Source: Parafrankia sp. EUN1f (lineage in GTDB: Bacteria > Actinomycetota > Actinomycetes > Frankiales > Frankiaceae). From it: a stretch of DNA of 61,644 bases. Positions 24,655-33,261 of this stretch are shown here, piece by piece. Under the pieces are notes generated by a model. That model made no database searches. It was not told the DNA's origin and saw nothing but the letters and a program-made list of their open reading frames with translations. Each line of letters begins with the position of its first letter. Within the stretch, counting starts at the first letter, position 1. The translations under genes and the position numbers were made by a program. The DNA lies in assembly GCF_000177675.1 (NCBI RefSeq), contig NZ_ADGX01000045.1, positions 1-61,644 on the forward strand, given 5' to 3'.

Positions 24655-25761
24655 TCAGGCGACGCGGCCGACCAGGTACGAGGTGGTGTAGATCGTCTGC
24701 AGCTTGACGACATCGCCGCTGTGCGGGGCGACCCACATCTTGCCGTCGCCGGCGTAGATACCGACGTGGTAGATGTTGCCCGGGGTGCCGAAGAAGATCA
24801 GGTCGCCAGGCGCCTTGTTGTACTGGGAGATGTGCGTGGTCGCCGCGTACTGCTGGTCCGTCGTACGGGGCACGCTCTTGCCGAGCTGCTTGTAGACGTA
24901 CTGCACGAGCCCGGAGCAGTCGAACGAGTTCGGGCCTTCCGCGCCGTAGATGTACGGCTTGCCGGCCTGGAGCGATGCCAGGTAGACGGCCTTCTCGCCG
25001 ACCGTGTTCGCCCCGACGTTGACGCTGACGACGGGCGTGTCGACCTCGACGGTCGAGCGGACGGCCTGACGGGAGGCCTGCGCCGGCACGGGGGGACGAA
25101 CCGTCAGGGTGGCGTCGTTGTCGGAGTGGGCGGACTGCAGCGAGTCCGTGCCGTCGAAGATCGCCGTGACGTTGGTGGTCGTCAGGACTCGGGCCGTGTA
25201 GGAGGCCTGGCCCCGGTCGTCCGTGGTGAGGTGCAGGAAGGTCGCCCACCCGGTGGGGAGCTTGACCTGGACCTTGATGAGCTGGTCGGCCAGCGGGGCC
25301 TTGGTCTGCTCGTCGTAGAGCGAGAAACCGATGTCGACCGGCTCGTTCGCGTTGACGGTGACCTCGGGGTTGGTTACCCGCAGGCCCACATCGACCTTCG
25401 AGGAGAGGGTCGGCGCGGAGATGTCGGTGGTGGCGTCCAGCACAGTGGTGGACCCACTACCGGCCACGGACGCTACCTGGATGGCCCCGTCGACGGCCAG
25501 CCGCGAGCCGATCTGCGTCGCGAGGGTCATCGGGGCGGTGTTCGACGCATCATCAAACGCAGCGTCCGCGTTGATGTCCGGAGCGCATCCGGCGAGCGCG
25601 ACCCCGGAGACCGCTACGGTCCCGGTGGTGACGGCGGCCACAGCTCGGGCTCGGGCTCTTGCTCGACTCGACGCCGTAGGGGCTGACGGTGCCCGGTGGC
25701 GGCCACGGCCTTCCTGCTGCCGGCGTCTCTCGGTATCAAGCTGCACGCTTTGCGCAGACAA
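24655..25761 (-). CDS. NlpC/P60 cell-wall endopeptidase, secreted
   Basis: 368 residues. An Arg-rich N-terminus, a hydrophobic stretch and a lipobox-like LAGC (about residue 58) are followed by an Ig/Big-like domain (VTVNANEPVDIGFSLYDE...TARVLTTTNVTAIFDG) and a C-terminal NlpC/P60 domain: FDCSGLVQYVYKQLG with nucleophile C282, HVGIYAG and APHSGDVV. It should cleave D-iGlu-mDAP-type bonds in peptidoglycan. The TTG at 25761 is chosen because GGAAGGA, the 3' end of a c-di-AMP riboswitch, sits 8 bp upstream. Confidence 0.88.
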   Translation of the reverse strand: MSAQSVQLDTERRRQQEGRGRHRAPSAPTASSRARARARAVAAVTTGTVAVSGVALAGCAPDINADAAFDDASNTAPMTLATQIGSRLAVDGAIQVASVAGSGSTTVLDATTDISAPTLSSKVDVGLRVTNPEVTVNANEPVDIGFSLYDEQTKAPLADQLIKVQVKLPTGWATFLHLTTDDRGQASYTARVLTTTNVTAIFDGTDSLQSAHSDNDATLTVRPPVPAQASRQAVRSTVEVDTPVVSVNVGANTVGEKAVYLASLQAGKPYIYGAEGPNSFDCSGLVQYVYKQLGKSVPRTTDQQYAATTHISQYNKAPGDLIFFGTPGNIYHVGIYAGDGKMWVAPHSGDVVKLQTIYTTSYLVGRVA

Positions 25762-25771
25762 CGTTGCGTTC

Positions 25772-25968
25772 CTTCCCGTACGCCTGCGAGGTGAGCTGTC
25801 GGGTTCGGGCTGGGCTGCCCGGTCCGTCGCGCGACCTTCGTGCGATGGACTTCACCCCTAGACCCGCACCACTACTTGGTGCCGGTCGGTGGAGGTGGGT
25901 CCCCCGCTCCTGCCCGAGGTGACGACTCGGAGGGGACACCGGGGCCGCGGGCAGGATTCGGCGTTCGG
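25772..25968 (-). promoter_or_regulatory. Cyclic di-AMP (ydaO/yuaA) riboswitch
   Basis: Directly upstream of the NlpC/P60 gene on the same strand. Diagnostic conserved pieces are GAATCCTGCCCGC (25947-25959), GGGGTGAAGTCC, GCCCGAACCCGACAGCTCACC (core 25790-25808) and CAGGCGT near 25785, in the order known for this RNA class, which controls cell-wall hydrolases such as NlpC/P60 and Rpf proteins in actinobacteria. The ribosome-binding site follows directly, so control of translation or termination is plausible. Confidence 0.85.
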
Positions 25969-26329
25969 CCCGGTGTTGTCGTGACGTCGCAAGCGAGACT
26001 AGTCCACACGGATGGTGTGGGTAAACACTAGTCCCCCCCAACTACACCGAGTGTGCAAAGAAGTGCCCCTTGCGGGAGCGCATCTGCCCAGGTCAGAGGG
26101 GGTGCTGAGCTTCACGTCACGTTTTTGGACGGCCACACGAGGATCACGGACAAACACTTTAGGTGACGAGAAGTTCCGAACTGACAGCCCGCAACGGACG
26201 CCGGAGCGGGCGGTGAAACCCGGCCATGGAGGGGTGAGGCTCGGCGCGGACGGCGGCTCAGAGTGGACGGGCCGGCTTGGCGTGGACGGGCCTGTCCAGG
26301 GGAACGGTTGCTCGGCGCGGACGGCCGGC
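25969..26329. other. Upstream spacer of the riboswitch gene
   Basis: Contains inverted ACTAGT...ACTAGT motifs (26002 and 26027) flanking CCACAC...GTGTGG, a probable regulatory palindrome or promoter region for the riboswitch transcript. No gene is seen. Confidence 0.4.
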
Positions 26330-26719
26330 TCAGCGCGGACGGCCGCTCCGGCGGCTCAGGAACCCGGAGTTGTGGAGCACCTGCAGCTCGATCGCGAGCT
26401 GTGTCACCTCGGGCGGAAGCGTGCGGTAGCTGCTCTGCATGGCCTCGACGGCCGCGCGGGCGTGCTCGGCGAGATCGTCCAGGGCCTGCTGGCGTTGACG
26501 CATCCGGGCTCGCTCCTCCTGGAGCGTCCGGACCGTGTCCTCCTGCCACTGCCTGGTGCGGATGATGTGCTCGCCGGCGTCCGCGGCCTGGCGCTCGGCG
26601 TCCTCCAGGCGGCTGAGCAGCGCGTCCAGAGCCTCCAGGCGGCTGGCGAGCTCAGCCATCAGATCGCCGCGGCCGGGCAGGAGTGAGAGCTCGTGTCGCC
26701 TCGGCTGGGGGTGCGTCAT
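26330..26719 (-). CDS. Coiled-coil hypothetical protein
   Basis: 129 residues from ATG at 26719. After MTHPQPRRHELSLLPG the chain is nearly all helix with heptads (LMAELASRLEALDALLSRLED, TVRTLQEERARMRQRQQAL), ending in a basic tail. No family is recognised. No membrane segment or signal peptide. Isolated, with a long repeat-rich spacer upstream. Longer in-frame extensions look non-coding. Confidence 0.6.
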   Translation of the reverse strand: MTHPQPRRHELSLLPGRGDLMAELASRLEALDALLSRLEDAERQAADAGEHIIRTRQWQEDTVRTLQEERARMRQRQQALDDLAEHARAAVEAMQSSYRTLPPEVTQLAIELQVLHNSGFLSRRSGRPR

Positions 26720-28654
26720 GGCTGACTCCGGCCGCGGCCTGCGGTGCGGGCCTGCTGGAGGGGCGTCGTGATCCGGGCGGAAGGCAGCCTTGAGGCGCGC
26801 CATCGCCCCGCTCTCAACCATCGCCGAAGTTCCGACACGGTTGGTTACGTTAGTCGACGCATGGATTTTAGGCGTGCGGTCGGCAGGATCCGGCACATAG
26901 TCAACGGACGGCGGCGCGTGTCGGGGCCACCAGACGGGTGTCGACCAACGGATGCACCCGACGAGATGGATCATCACCGGTTGCCGTGTGATCCAGCGAT
27001 CAGAGATCTCCGTGTCGACAACGGAAGGTTTCGGATGTGACGGAACGAAGTGGCGGGCCAGTGGCTCGCGCCGTTCTGGCCACTGGATGCCACCCGACTG
27101 ATCGTCACAATAAGTGACGCGACTTGTGGTCTGCGATCGATCATGATGGCTGTCGTGGCCCCGTAGCACGGGCGGGGCGCGAGTGGCGATGGCCGGCGGG
27201 GCGATCGTGGCTGATGCCCGGTCATCCTCATCATCAGTGTGCAGCCGATCCGTGTGGGTCGTGTCGGTGGATCCGGGTGGCGCCGTGTGGAGTAAGTATG
27301 TGATCCGGTTTTGACGGTTTCCTAAGAATGGGATCCTGTCACGCAATCACGTCGATCAAGGTCGGTTAATCGGGTGGGCATGGCTGGGATCGCCGCTGAC
27401 GGGCGAGCCCGGGCTGCCCAGCCGAAGTCGCTCGCCCGGATCGGCCGCTTCTCGGGATTTTTGCCACCCGCGACCTGGCGACCATAGTCCTCAGGTCTTG
27501 CGCGGCAGTAGTGGCGGCCACGGCGGAAGCTCGAAGCCGCGGTTCGAAGAGTCGAGGATTGTGGCCGTTCTCGCGACCATAACCTTGAGGTCCTGCCCGG
27601 CAGTAGTGGCGGCCACGGCGGAAGCTCGAAGCCGCGGTTCGAAGAGTCGAGGATTGTGGCCGTTCTCGCGACCACAATCCTCAGGTCCTGCCCGGCAGCT
27701 ACGGCCGCGCTCGCGAGTAGCCCCGCGGCCGAGGAGATCGCCCGCCCCTGAACCGTCACCACCAGCGGCAACCACCAGACCCCACCCCGATCCTGCAGCG
27801 ATCGTCAGAAATCCCCGGCGCGATCTGCGACAGGCTCATGGGGGCACATTTTCGTCTGCCAGATGCTCGCGGCGTGTGTCGGGCAAGCGCTGACCAGTTT
27901 GGCCCACGGCAGCGCCGTAACAGCCAGGGCGGTTCGCCCGCATCTCTCGGCATTGCTGTGCGCGGCGGCTGCGGCCCCGCGCCACGGCGGCCCGCAGCTG
28001 TCGGGTGACCTGCTCGATGCTGCTCTTCCCGGCGGGAAAAGAGACCGGCCCGCCGCCGGGCGGTAAGCCTTTCGTCGGTCGGTCCGCCTGTCCGGTGCGG
28101 CAGTTCGGCGCGGCAGTTCGGCGCGCGACTTCGCACCGGCACGGACGGAAGACCCGTCCCGGTGGATTGTCCGTGCTGCGATGGTCGGTGTCGGATCCGA
28201 TCATCGGCACCGGCCACGGCGGTCGGGTGCTTGGGCGCGCGATGAGATGGTCAGGTTGGGGAGATTTGCCGCCGGGCGGGAGATCGGCGGGAGGGAACCG
28301 GACGGGCGCCGCGTGTGGCCGTGCTGTCGACCTGCCCCGTGGCCGCCGCCGGCGGATGGATCAGGCCGCGCGCCGCCGGTGGCCGGGCGGCCACCCTCGT
28401 CGTGTCACACGGTAATCGTGACTCGCGGCACGATGATCGAGACCGGTGACGCTGCGCGCCGGTCGACCCACCCGGCGGTCGACGACGACTCGCGGCCAGC
28501 GGGGCCGTGCCGCAGAACCCGACCGGGGGCACGGCGCGGCGGCGGGGCTGCTCCGACGGGTGGGCCCGACCGAGCCCGTCCAGACCCGGCCAGGGCTGAC
28601 CAGGGTCTACGGGCCACCGGCGATCAACGATCGTTTTGCCCGTAGGGTGACCGC
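26720..28654. other. ~1.9-kb repeat-bearing non-coding region
   Basis: Divergent spacer between the coiled-coil gene and muiA-like gene. It holds the 95-bp palindrome array (27478-27700). The remaining open frames (for example 27836-28210 minus, 28181-28645 plus) are Arg/Pro/Gly-rich with no recognisable domains. It could include decayed genes, but nothing can be named. Confidence 0.5.
27478..27702. repeat. 95-bp tandem array of interspersed palindromes
   Basis: Two full 95-bp units plus a partial third; the phase marker CGACCA(T/C)A recurs at 27479, 27574 and 27669. Each unit has a half hairpin CCTCAGGTC(T/C)TGC, then the linker CAGTAGTGGCGGCCACGG...GAAGCTCGAAGCCGCGG, then GTCGAGGATTGTGGCCG, so successive units form hairpins across the joint. 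Confidence 0.9.
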
Positions 28655-30478
28655 ATGGCTGCCGTGGCGGACGACACATCGGACACCCCGAACGAGGCTG
28701 ACGCGGTCGACGAAGCCGCAGCGGTCACTGAAGCCGCAGCGGTCACTGAAGCCGCAGCGGTCACTGAAGCCGCAGCGGTCACTGAAGCCGCAGCGGTCAC
28801 TGCAACCGCCGCGGTGGCGCTGGACGCGCCGATCACAGCTGTTGTCGTCTACCCCACGGCCGCCAGGGTGACCCGTCGGGGCCCACTCGATCTTTCCGCG
28901 CTGCCGGCCGGTGTGACCCGGGTCGAGGCAGCCGTGAGCGGCCTGCCCATCGGCCTCGACGAGAACTCGGTGCGCGTAGGCGGGACGGGCCCGGCCCGGG
29001 TACTGGGTGTGCGGGTGGTGTCCCAGGCGCGGGCGACAACGGATGCCGGTGCCCTGGCAGACCTGCGTGCCCGTCAGGACGAGCTGCGCGCGCTGCTGGC
29101 CGAGATCGGCGACGAGGACGAGACCGAGCGGGCCCGCCGTACCTTCCTCGATGTCGCCGCCAGGGTGGGGGCGGGCGCGCTGGCCCGCGGCTTGGCCGCC
29201 GGCAGCGGACGTCCGGCCGGCCCAGGGGACGTCGACGCCGCCGGCCAGCTGGTCTCGGTCGGCGATGCGTTCGCGGCACAGATCGCCGGTGTGCACGCAC
29301 GTCGGCGGGAGCTGGCCAGGCGGCGAGAGGAGGCGGAGAAGGAACTGACGATGATCGGCCGGATGATCGAGTCTCGTGGGGCGAAGCCGGTGCCCGACAC
29401 CCGCGCGGTCCTCGTCGATCTGGAACTGCCCGCCGATCTGGAACTGCCCGCCGACAGCGACACCGCCGCCGAGATGGAGGTCTCCTACCTGGTCGGGTCG
29501 GCGTCATGGGTGTCCGGCTACGACGCGCGGCTGGAAGGTGAGCGGGTGACGCTGACCTGGTTCGCGATGATCAGCCAGCGGACGGGTGAGGACTGGCCCG
29601 CGACCGATCTTCGACTGTCGACCGCCCGTCCCGCCAGCGGATTCACGCTTCCCGAACTGGACCCGCAGTTCGTCGACGTCCGGCGTACGCCGGAGTCCAT
29701 GCACATCCGAGGGGCGCTCGCGGCCCCGGGCGGGGCCCCGGTACTGGTCGGCGGCATGCCCACCGAGGCGGGCGCCGCGATGCCACTCGCCGCGGCGCCT
29801 CGGCGGGCACCCGCACCGGCGCCGCCGATGGTCGCCGCCACGGCGGTGCTGGAGTCGGCGGGCGCGGCGTCCACCTACCGTCCCCCGCGCCCGGTGGCCG
29901 TGCCCGCCGACGGCGACCCGCATCGTGCGACGGTGGCTGTGATCGAGCTCGACGCGGTTCTCGACCACCTGACCGTCCCGAAGCTGGCCGCGGAGGCCCA
30001 CCTGCGGGCGGCGGTCGTGAACACCTCCGCGCACACGCTCCCGGCCGGGCGGGTGTCGGTCTTCCACGAGCGGGAGTTCGTCGGCACCAGCAGGCTGGAC
30101 CTCATCCCGCCCGGCGGCGAGCTGGAGCTGCAGCTCGGGGTGGACGACAGAGTGAAGGTCGAGCGCAAGCTGGCTCGCCGGAGCACCGGCCGGCGCATGG
30201 TCGGCAACGTCCGCCGGACGGACGTCGCCTACACCATCCTGGTGACCAACTACGCGTCCATGCGGGCCCGGGTGACGGTCCGCGATCAGGTGCCGGTGCC
30301 GCGGCACGAGAGCATCACCGTGCGGGACGTGTCAGCCGAGCCGGCGGCGGCCGAGCACACCGAGCTGGGGCTGCTGACCTGGAACCTGGAGCTTGATCCG
30401 GGCGCGAGCCGGGAGATCCGGCTCTCCTACCGCCTTGAGCATCCCCGCGGGGCGGAGATCACCGGCTGGGGCGACTGA
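28655..30478 (+). CDS. MuiA-like protein (DUF4140-DUF4139)
   Basis: 607 residues. The N-terminal repeat region is followed by a DUF4140-type segment (ITAVVVYPTAARVTRRGPLDL), a central helical part (RARQDELRALLAEIGDEDET; ARRRELARRREEAEKEL) and a C-terminal DUF4139 beta domain (VSYLVGSASWVSGYDARLEG; EFVGTSRLDLIPPGGELELQLGVDDRVKVER). Proteins of this layout are called mucoidy inhibitor A; the molecular function is unknown. No signal peptide is seen. Its last 52 bp overlap the 3' end of the convergent DUF2314-like gene. Confidence 0.82.
   Translation: MAAVADDTSDTPNEADAVDEAAAVTEAAAVTEAAAVTEAAAVTEAAAVTATAAVALDAPITAVVVYPTAARVTRRGPLDLSALPAGVTRVEAAVSGLPIGLDENSVRVGGTGPARVLGVRVVSQARATTDAGALADLRARQDELRALLAEIGDEDETERARRTFLDVAARVGAGALARGLAAGSGRPAGPGDVDAAGQLVSVGDAFAAQIAGVHARRRELARRREEAEKELTMIGRMIESRGAKPVPDTRAVLVDLELPADLELPADSDTAAEMEVSYLVGSASWVSGYDARLEGERVTLTWFAMISQRTGEDWPATDLRLSTARPASGFTLPELDPQFVDVRRTPESMHIRGALAAPGGAPVLVGGMPTEAGAAMPLAAAPRRAPAPAPPMVAATAVLESAGAASTYRPPRPVAVPADGDPHRATVAVIELDAVLDHLTVPKLAAEAHLRAAVVNTSAHTLPAGRVSVFHEREFVGTSRLDLIPPGGELELQLGVDDRVKVERKLARRSTGRRMVGNVRRTDVAYTILVTNYASMRARVTVRDQVPVPRHESITVRDVSAEPAAAEHTELGLLTWNLELDPGASREIRLSYRLEHPRGAEITGWGD
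28712..28801 (+). repeat. 18-bp in-frame tandem repeat, 5 copies
   Basis: GAAGCCGCAGCGGTCACT repeated about five times, encoding EAAAVT units at residues 20-49 of the MuiA-like protein. Confidence 0.95.
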
Positions 30479-30987
30479 CCGGTCGCCCGGGGCGGCTGAC
30501 CGCCCGTCCGAGGAGTCTGACCGGCGGTTCGGGACGGCTGACCGGCGGTTCGGGACGGCTGACCGGCCGTTCGGGACGGCTGGCCGGCGGTTCGGGGTGG
30601 CTGGCTGGCCGCGAGGCCCCGTGTCCACCCGCCCTCCTCGATCTCCGCGGTGCCGTCGATCACCGCCCAGTCGATCACGGTGCTGGCCGGGACGACCACG
30701 GGGCTGCCCATCCGGATGTGGACCAGGGCCGGGTGCGCGCCGTCGTTGAGGCTGCGGCCGTGAATCGTCCGCGGATCCGGCCAGGTCGACACGATGGCCC
30801 ACAACGCCTCGACCCCGCCGGGCACGGGAAGCTGGTGCCTGATGATCAGATGGCCGAGCGGTGGGAGCTCCCCGTGGGTCAGGCGTCGGCGGGCGTGGCC
30901 GAGTCGCGAACGGGCGACGGTGATCGCCTCGTTCAGAGTGGCCGGTGCGACGCTGCCAAGCATGTACTGAACAGTAGCTGACTCCAT
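30427..30987 (-). CDS. DUF2314-like protein with heptad-repeat tail
   Basis: 186 residues from ATG at 30987 (30963 also possible). The core ALWAIVSTWPDPRTIHGRSLND...VHIRMGSPVVVPASTVIDWAVIDG matches the general pattern of DUF2314 (Trp-rich beta domain ending in DW) by eye. The C-terminal tail is several RTAGQPS units from a 21-bp tandem repeat at about 30500-30600. It ends inside the 3' end of the convergent muiA-like gene. Function unknown. Confidence 0.55.
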   Translation of the reverse strand: MESATVQYMLGSVAPATLNEAITVARSRLGHARRRLTHGELPPLGHLIIRHQLPVPGGVEALWAIVSTWPDPRTIHGRSLNDGAHPALVHIRMGSPVVVPASTVIDWAVIDGTAEIEEGGWTRGLAASQPPRTAGQPSRTAGQPSRTAGQPSRTAGQTPRTGGQPPRATGQSPQPVISAPRGCSRR

Positions 30988-31122
30988 CCGGTCCGTAGGC
31001 ATCCTCCGGCGTTGATCGGGGAAGAACCAGCATTTCCGGCGAAGTTGGGTGCGCATGGTGTTCGTCCGGTGTGAATGCGTCCGGGGGGCGGCCGGCGTAG
31101 CTTGGACGTACGGGAGGCGGTT

Positions 31123-31911
31123 ATGGCTCACCAGGATGAGGCGACCAGCGCCAGCACCGGTACGGAAGTCGGCACCGGCGGTGGCGGCTCGGGCGGTGGT
31201 GCGGATGTGTCCACACTCTCGGGCCTGGTGCATGAGACGCACCGTGATGCGGCTGATCTTTTCGAGCTGGCCAGGCAGGAGCTCGCGAAGAACACCGGCA
31301 GCCGACAGAGCCCGTCGGCGGATCCACGGCTGGCCCTGCATGCGATCGACGCCGCCGTCGCCGCGTTCAGCGCACACCTGAGCGTCATGGAGGGCGTCGT
31401 GTACCCGACAGCTGCCACGGCGGTTCCGGACGGGCCGGCCCGAACCGCGGCGCTGCGCGAGACCGCCCGCGAGGCGGCCGGCATGATGCGCGGGATAGAG
31501 CAGTATGTGCAGGGAGACCGGTACCAGCCCGGCAGCGGGGTGTCCGAGCTCCGCGCCAACCTGGTGGAGCTCGGGCAGGCGCACGCCCGAGCGGAGGAAC
31601 GGCTGCTGAGCGATCTCGAAGAGCGGCTGGCCGGTCCAGAGCTGCTGCGGCTGCGCGAGGACGTCCAGCGGGCGATGCGGCGCGCACCGACCCGCCCGCA
31701 CCCGCACCTTGGGCATCGGGCGGGCGTGGCGAGCCGTCTCGCCGCCCGGCTGGCCGGCCACTGGGACCATCTGCTGGACACGATGGACGCCCGCGCGGTG
31801 GCGGGCCGTCCCGTCCGCGCGCCGGCGCCGGCCGGTCTGTGGGGCTGGTACCTGCTTGGGCGCCCGACCAGTGACCAGGCGCACCCGGGCACCGGAACTT
31901 CCGGAGATTGA
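31123..31911 (+). CDS. Haemerythrin-like (HHE) domain protein
   Basis: 262 residues. A Gly-rich N-terminal tail is followed by a helical bundle with possible di-iron ligands HETHRD, HLSVME (HxxxE) and HARAEE (HxxxE), the spacing seen in bacterial haemerythrin-like domains. The C-terminal part is Arg/His-rich and not assigned. It may bind iron/oxygen or act as a sensor; ligand assignment is by pattern only. ATG at 31123 is preferred over an upstream frame extension. Confidence 0.55.
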   Translation: MAHQDEATSASTGTEVGTGGGGSGGGADVSTLSGLVHETHRDAADLFELARQELAKNTGSRQSPSADPRLALHAIDAAVAAFSAHLSVMEGVVYPTAATAVPDGPARTAALRETAREAAGMMRGIEQYVQGDRYQPGSGVSELRANLVELGQAHARAEERLLSDLEERLAGPELLRLREDVQRAMRRAPTRPHPHLGHRAGVASRLAARLAGHWDHLLDTMDARAVAGRPVRAPAPAGLWGWYLLGRPTSDQAHPGTGTSGD

Positions 31912-32046
31912 GTCCGTAAGCACACGTTCCGCCGCGTGGCCGGCGCTACGTTCTCCTTGTCAGCTGCTAAAACGTTTGCTTGTTACCTGTCAGTATCTGT
32001 TGGTTGCCCGCCGATCAGCGTGGCGTCGCCCCTGCCTGGAGAGAAA

Positions 32047-33261
32047 GTGACGGCAAGCGAGATCCCTGCCATGCGGCCATCCGCGGCCGAGGGCGAGGCG
32101 GCACGCCTGGCGGGCGTGAACTGGCCGCTGCTGCTCGTCGAGGACGACGACGGCGATGCGTTCCTGGTGTCGGCCCTGCTCGACGAGGTCTCCGCCCCCG
32201 TCGAGGTCACCCGGGTGAGGACGGTCGCGGAGGCCGTTCTACGAACCCAGAGCACCGCCTGCGTCCTGCTGGACCTCGGCCTGCCCGACAGCGAGGGCCT
32301 GTCCGCGCTGGAAAGGCTGTTGTCGATCGACGGCGGGGCGCCCGTCGTCGTGCTCACCGGTCTGGTGGACGAGCACCGGGGTGCCGAGGCCGTCGCCGCG
32401 GGCGCGCAGGACTATCTGGTGAAAGGCCAGGTGGAAGGGCGGGACCTGGTCCGTGCCGTGCGCTACGCGATCGAGCGTGAGCGGGCCGACACCGCGGCGC
32501 GGGCGTTGCGCGAGTCCGAGCTGCGAGCGGATGAGAAGGCCCGGCTGGAGCGCGGCCTGCTGCCCAGGCCGCTGATGGACGACGCGACGCTGGAGCACCG
32601 GACCCGCTACCGGCCCGGACGAAGGCAGGCGCTGCTCGGCGGGGACTTCTACGACATGGTCTCCACCAGGGACGGGACCGTCCACGTGCTGCTCGGCGAC
32701 GTCTGCGGGCATGGCCCGGACGAGGCGGCGCTGGGTGTCAGCCTGCGCATCGCCTGGCGCACCCTGGTGCTGGCCGGCGTCCCGGACGCCGACCGCCTGG
32801 GCTTCCTGCAGGAGGTGCTGGTGAGCGAGCGGGAGCACGACGAGATCTTCGCGACGGTCTGCGCCCTGGCGATCTCGCCGGACCGGCGCAGCCTGCGGAT
32901 GACCCTGGCCGGGCATCCGCCGCCGGCGTTGCTGTCTCCGCGGATCACCGCTCTGCCGGGCGAGGTGGTCGGTCCTGCCCTGGGCATCCTCGACGAGCTG
33001 GTGAGCGACGAGGTGACGGTCGAGCTCGGGGAGCAGTGGGCCCTGCTGCTCGCGACGGACGGCCTGCTGGAGGGGCGCGACGGGCCGGGCGGCGAACCAC
33101 TCGGCTGGGAGGGGGTGCTTCCGGAGGTGGCCGACCTGTGGCCCCAGTCCGGTCCCGACGATCTGCTCGACGCGCTGATCGACCGGGTGGAGGAACGTAA
33201 CGGCGGCCCGTTGACCGATGACGTGGCTCTGCTGCTGCTCCAGCGGGTGCTGCCCGCGTGA
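32047..33261 (+). CDS. Receiver-PP2C fusion (RsbU-type phosphatase)
   Basis: 404 residues. N-terminal receiver (LLLVEDDDGDAFLV, phosphoacceptor D76 in VLLDLGLPDS, YLVKGQ) joined by a short helical linker to a SpoIIE/PP2C phosphatase domain (GGDFYDM, LLGDVCGHGPDEAAL, LLLATDGLLEGRD, LTDDVALLLL) with its metal-binding Asp residues. Expected to dephosphorylate an anti-anti-sigma factor under control of phosphorylation. GTG at 32047 follows GGAGAG. It heads a tightly overlapping operon with a kinase and a receiver. Confidence 0.92.
   Translation: MTASEIPAMRPSAAEGEAARLAGVNWPLLLVEDDDGDAFLVSALLDEVSAPVEVTRVRTVAEAVLRTQSTACVLLDLGLPDSEGLSALERLLSIDGGAPVVVLTGLVDEHRGAEAVAAGAQDYLVKGQVEGRDLVRAVRYAIERERADTAARALRESELRADEKARLERGLLPRPLMDDATLEHRTRYRPGRRQALLGGDFYDMVSTRDGTVHVLLGDVCGHGPDEAALGVSLRIAWRTLVLAGVPDADRLGFLQEVLVSEREHDEIFATVCALAISPDRRSLRMTLAGHPPPALLSPRITALPGEVVGPALGILDELVSDEVTVELGEQWALLLATDGLLEGRDGPGGEPLGWEGVLPEVADLWPQSGPDDLLDALIDRVEERNGGPLTDDVALLLLQRVLPA

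Noticed and set aside
24188-24691. ORF beginning MMSQRPKRRKCRDGH (start near 24283)
   Set aside because: No family features; amino-acid composition like non-coding GC-rich DNA, and the region is better seen as hairpins.
27478-27702. CRISPR-like array
   Set aside because: Period 95 with the whole unit repeated, no unique spacers, and no cas genes; it is a palindrome array.
27756-28645. Several Arg/Pro-rich ORFs on both strands
   Set aside because: No consistent frame, ribosome-binding site or domain; cannot be distinguished from chance open frames in GC-rich DNA.
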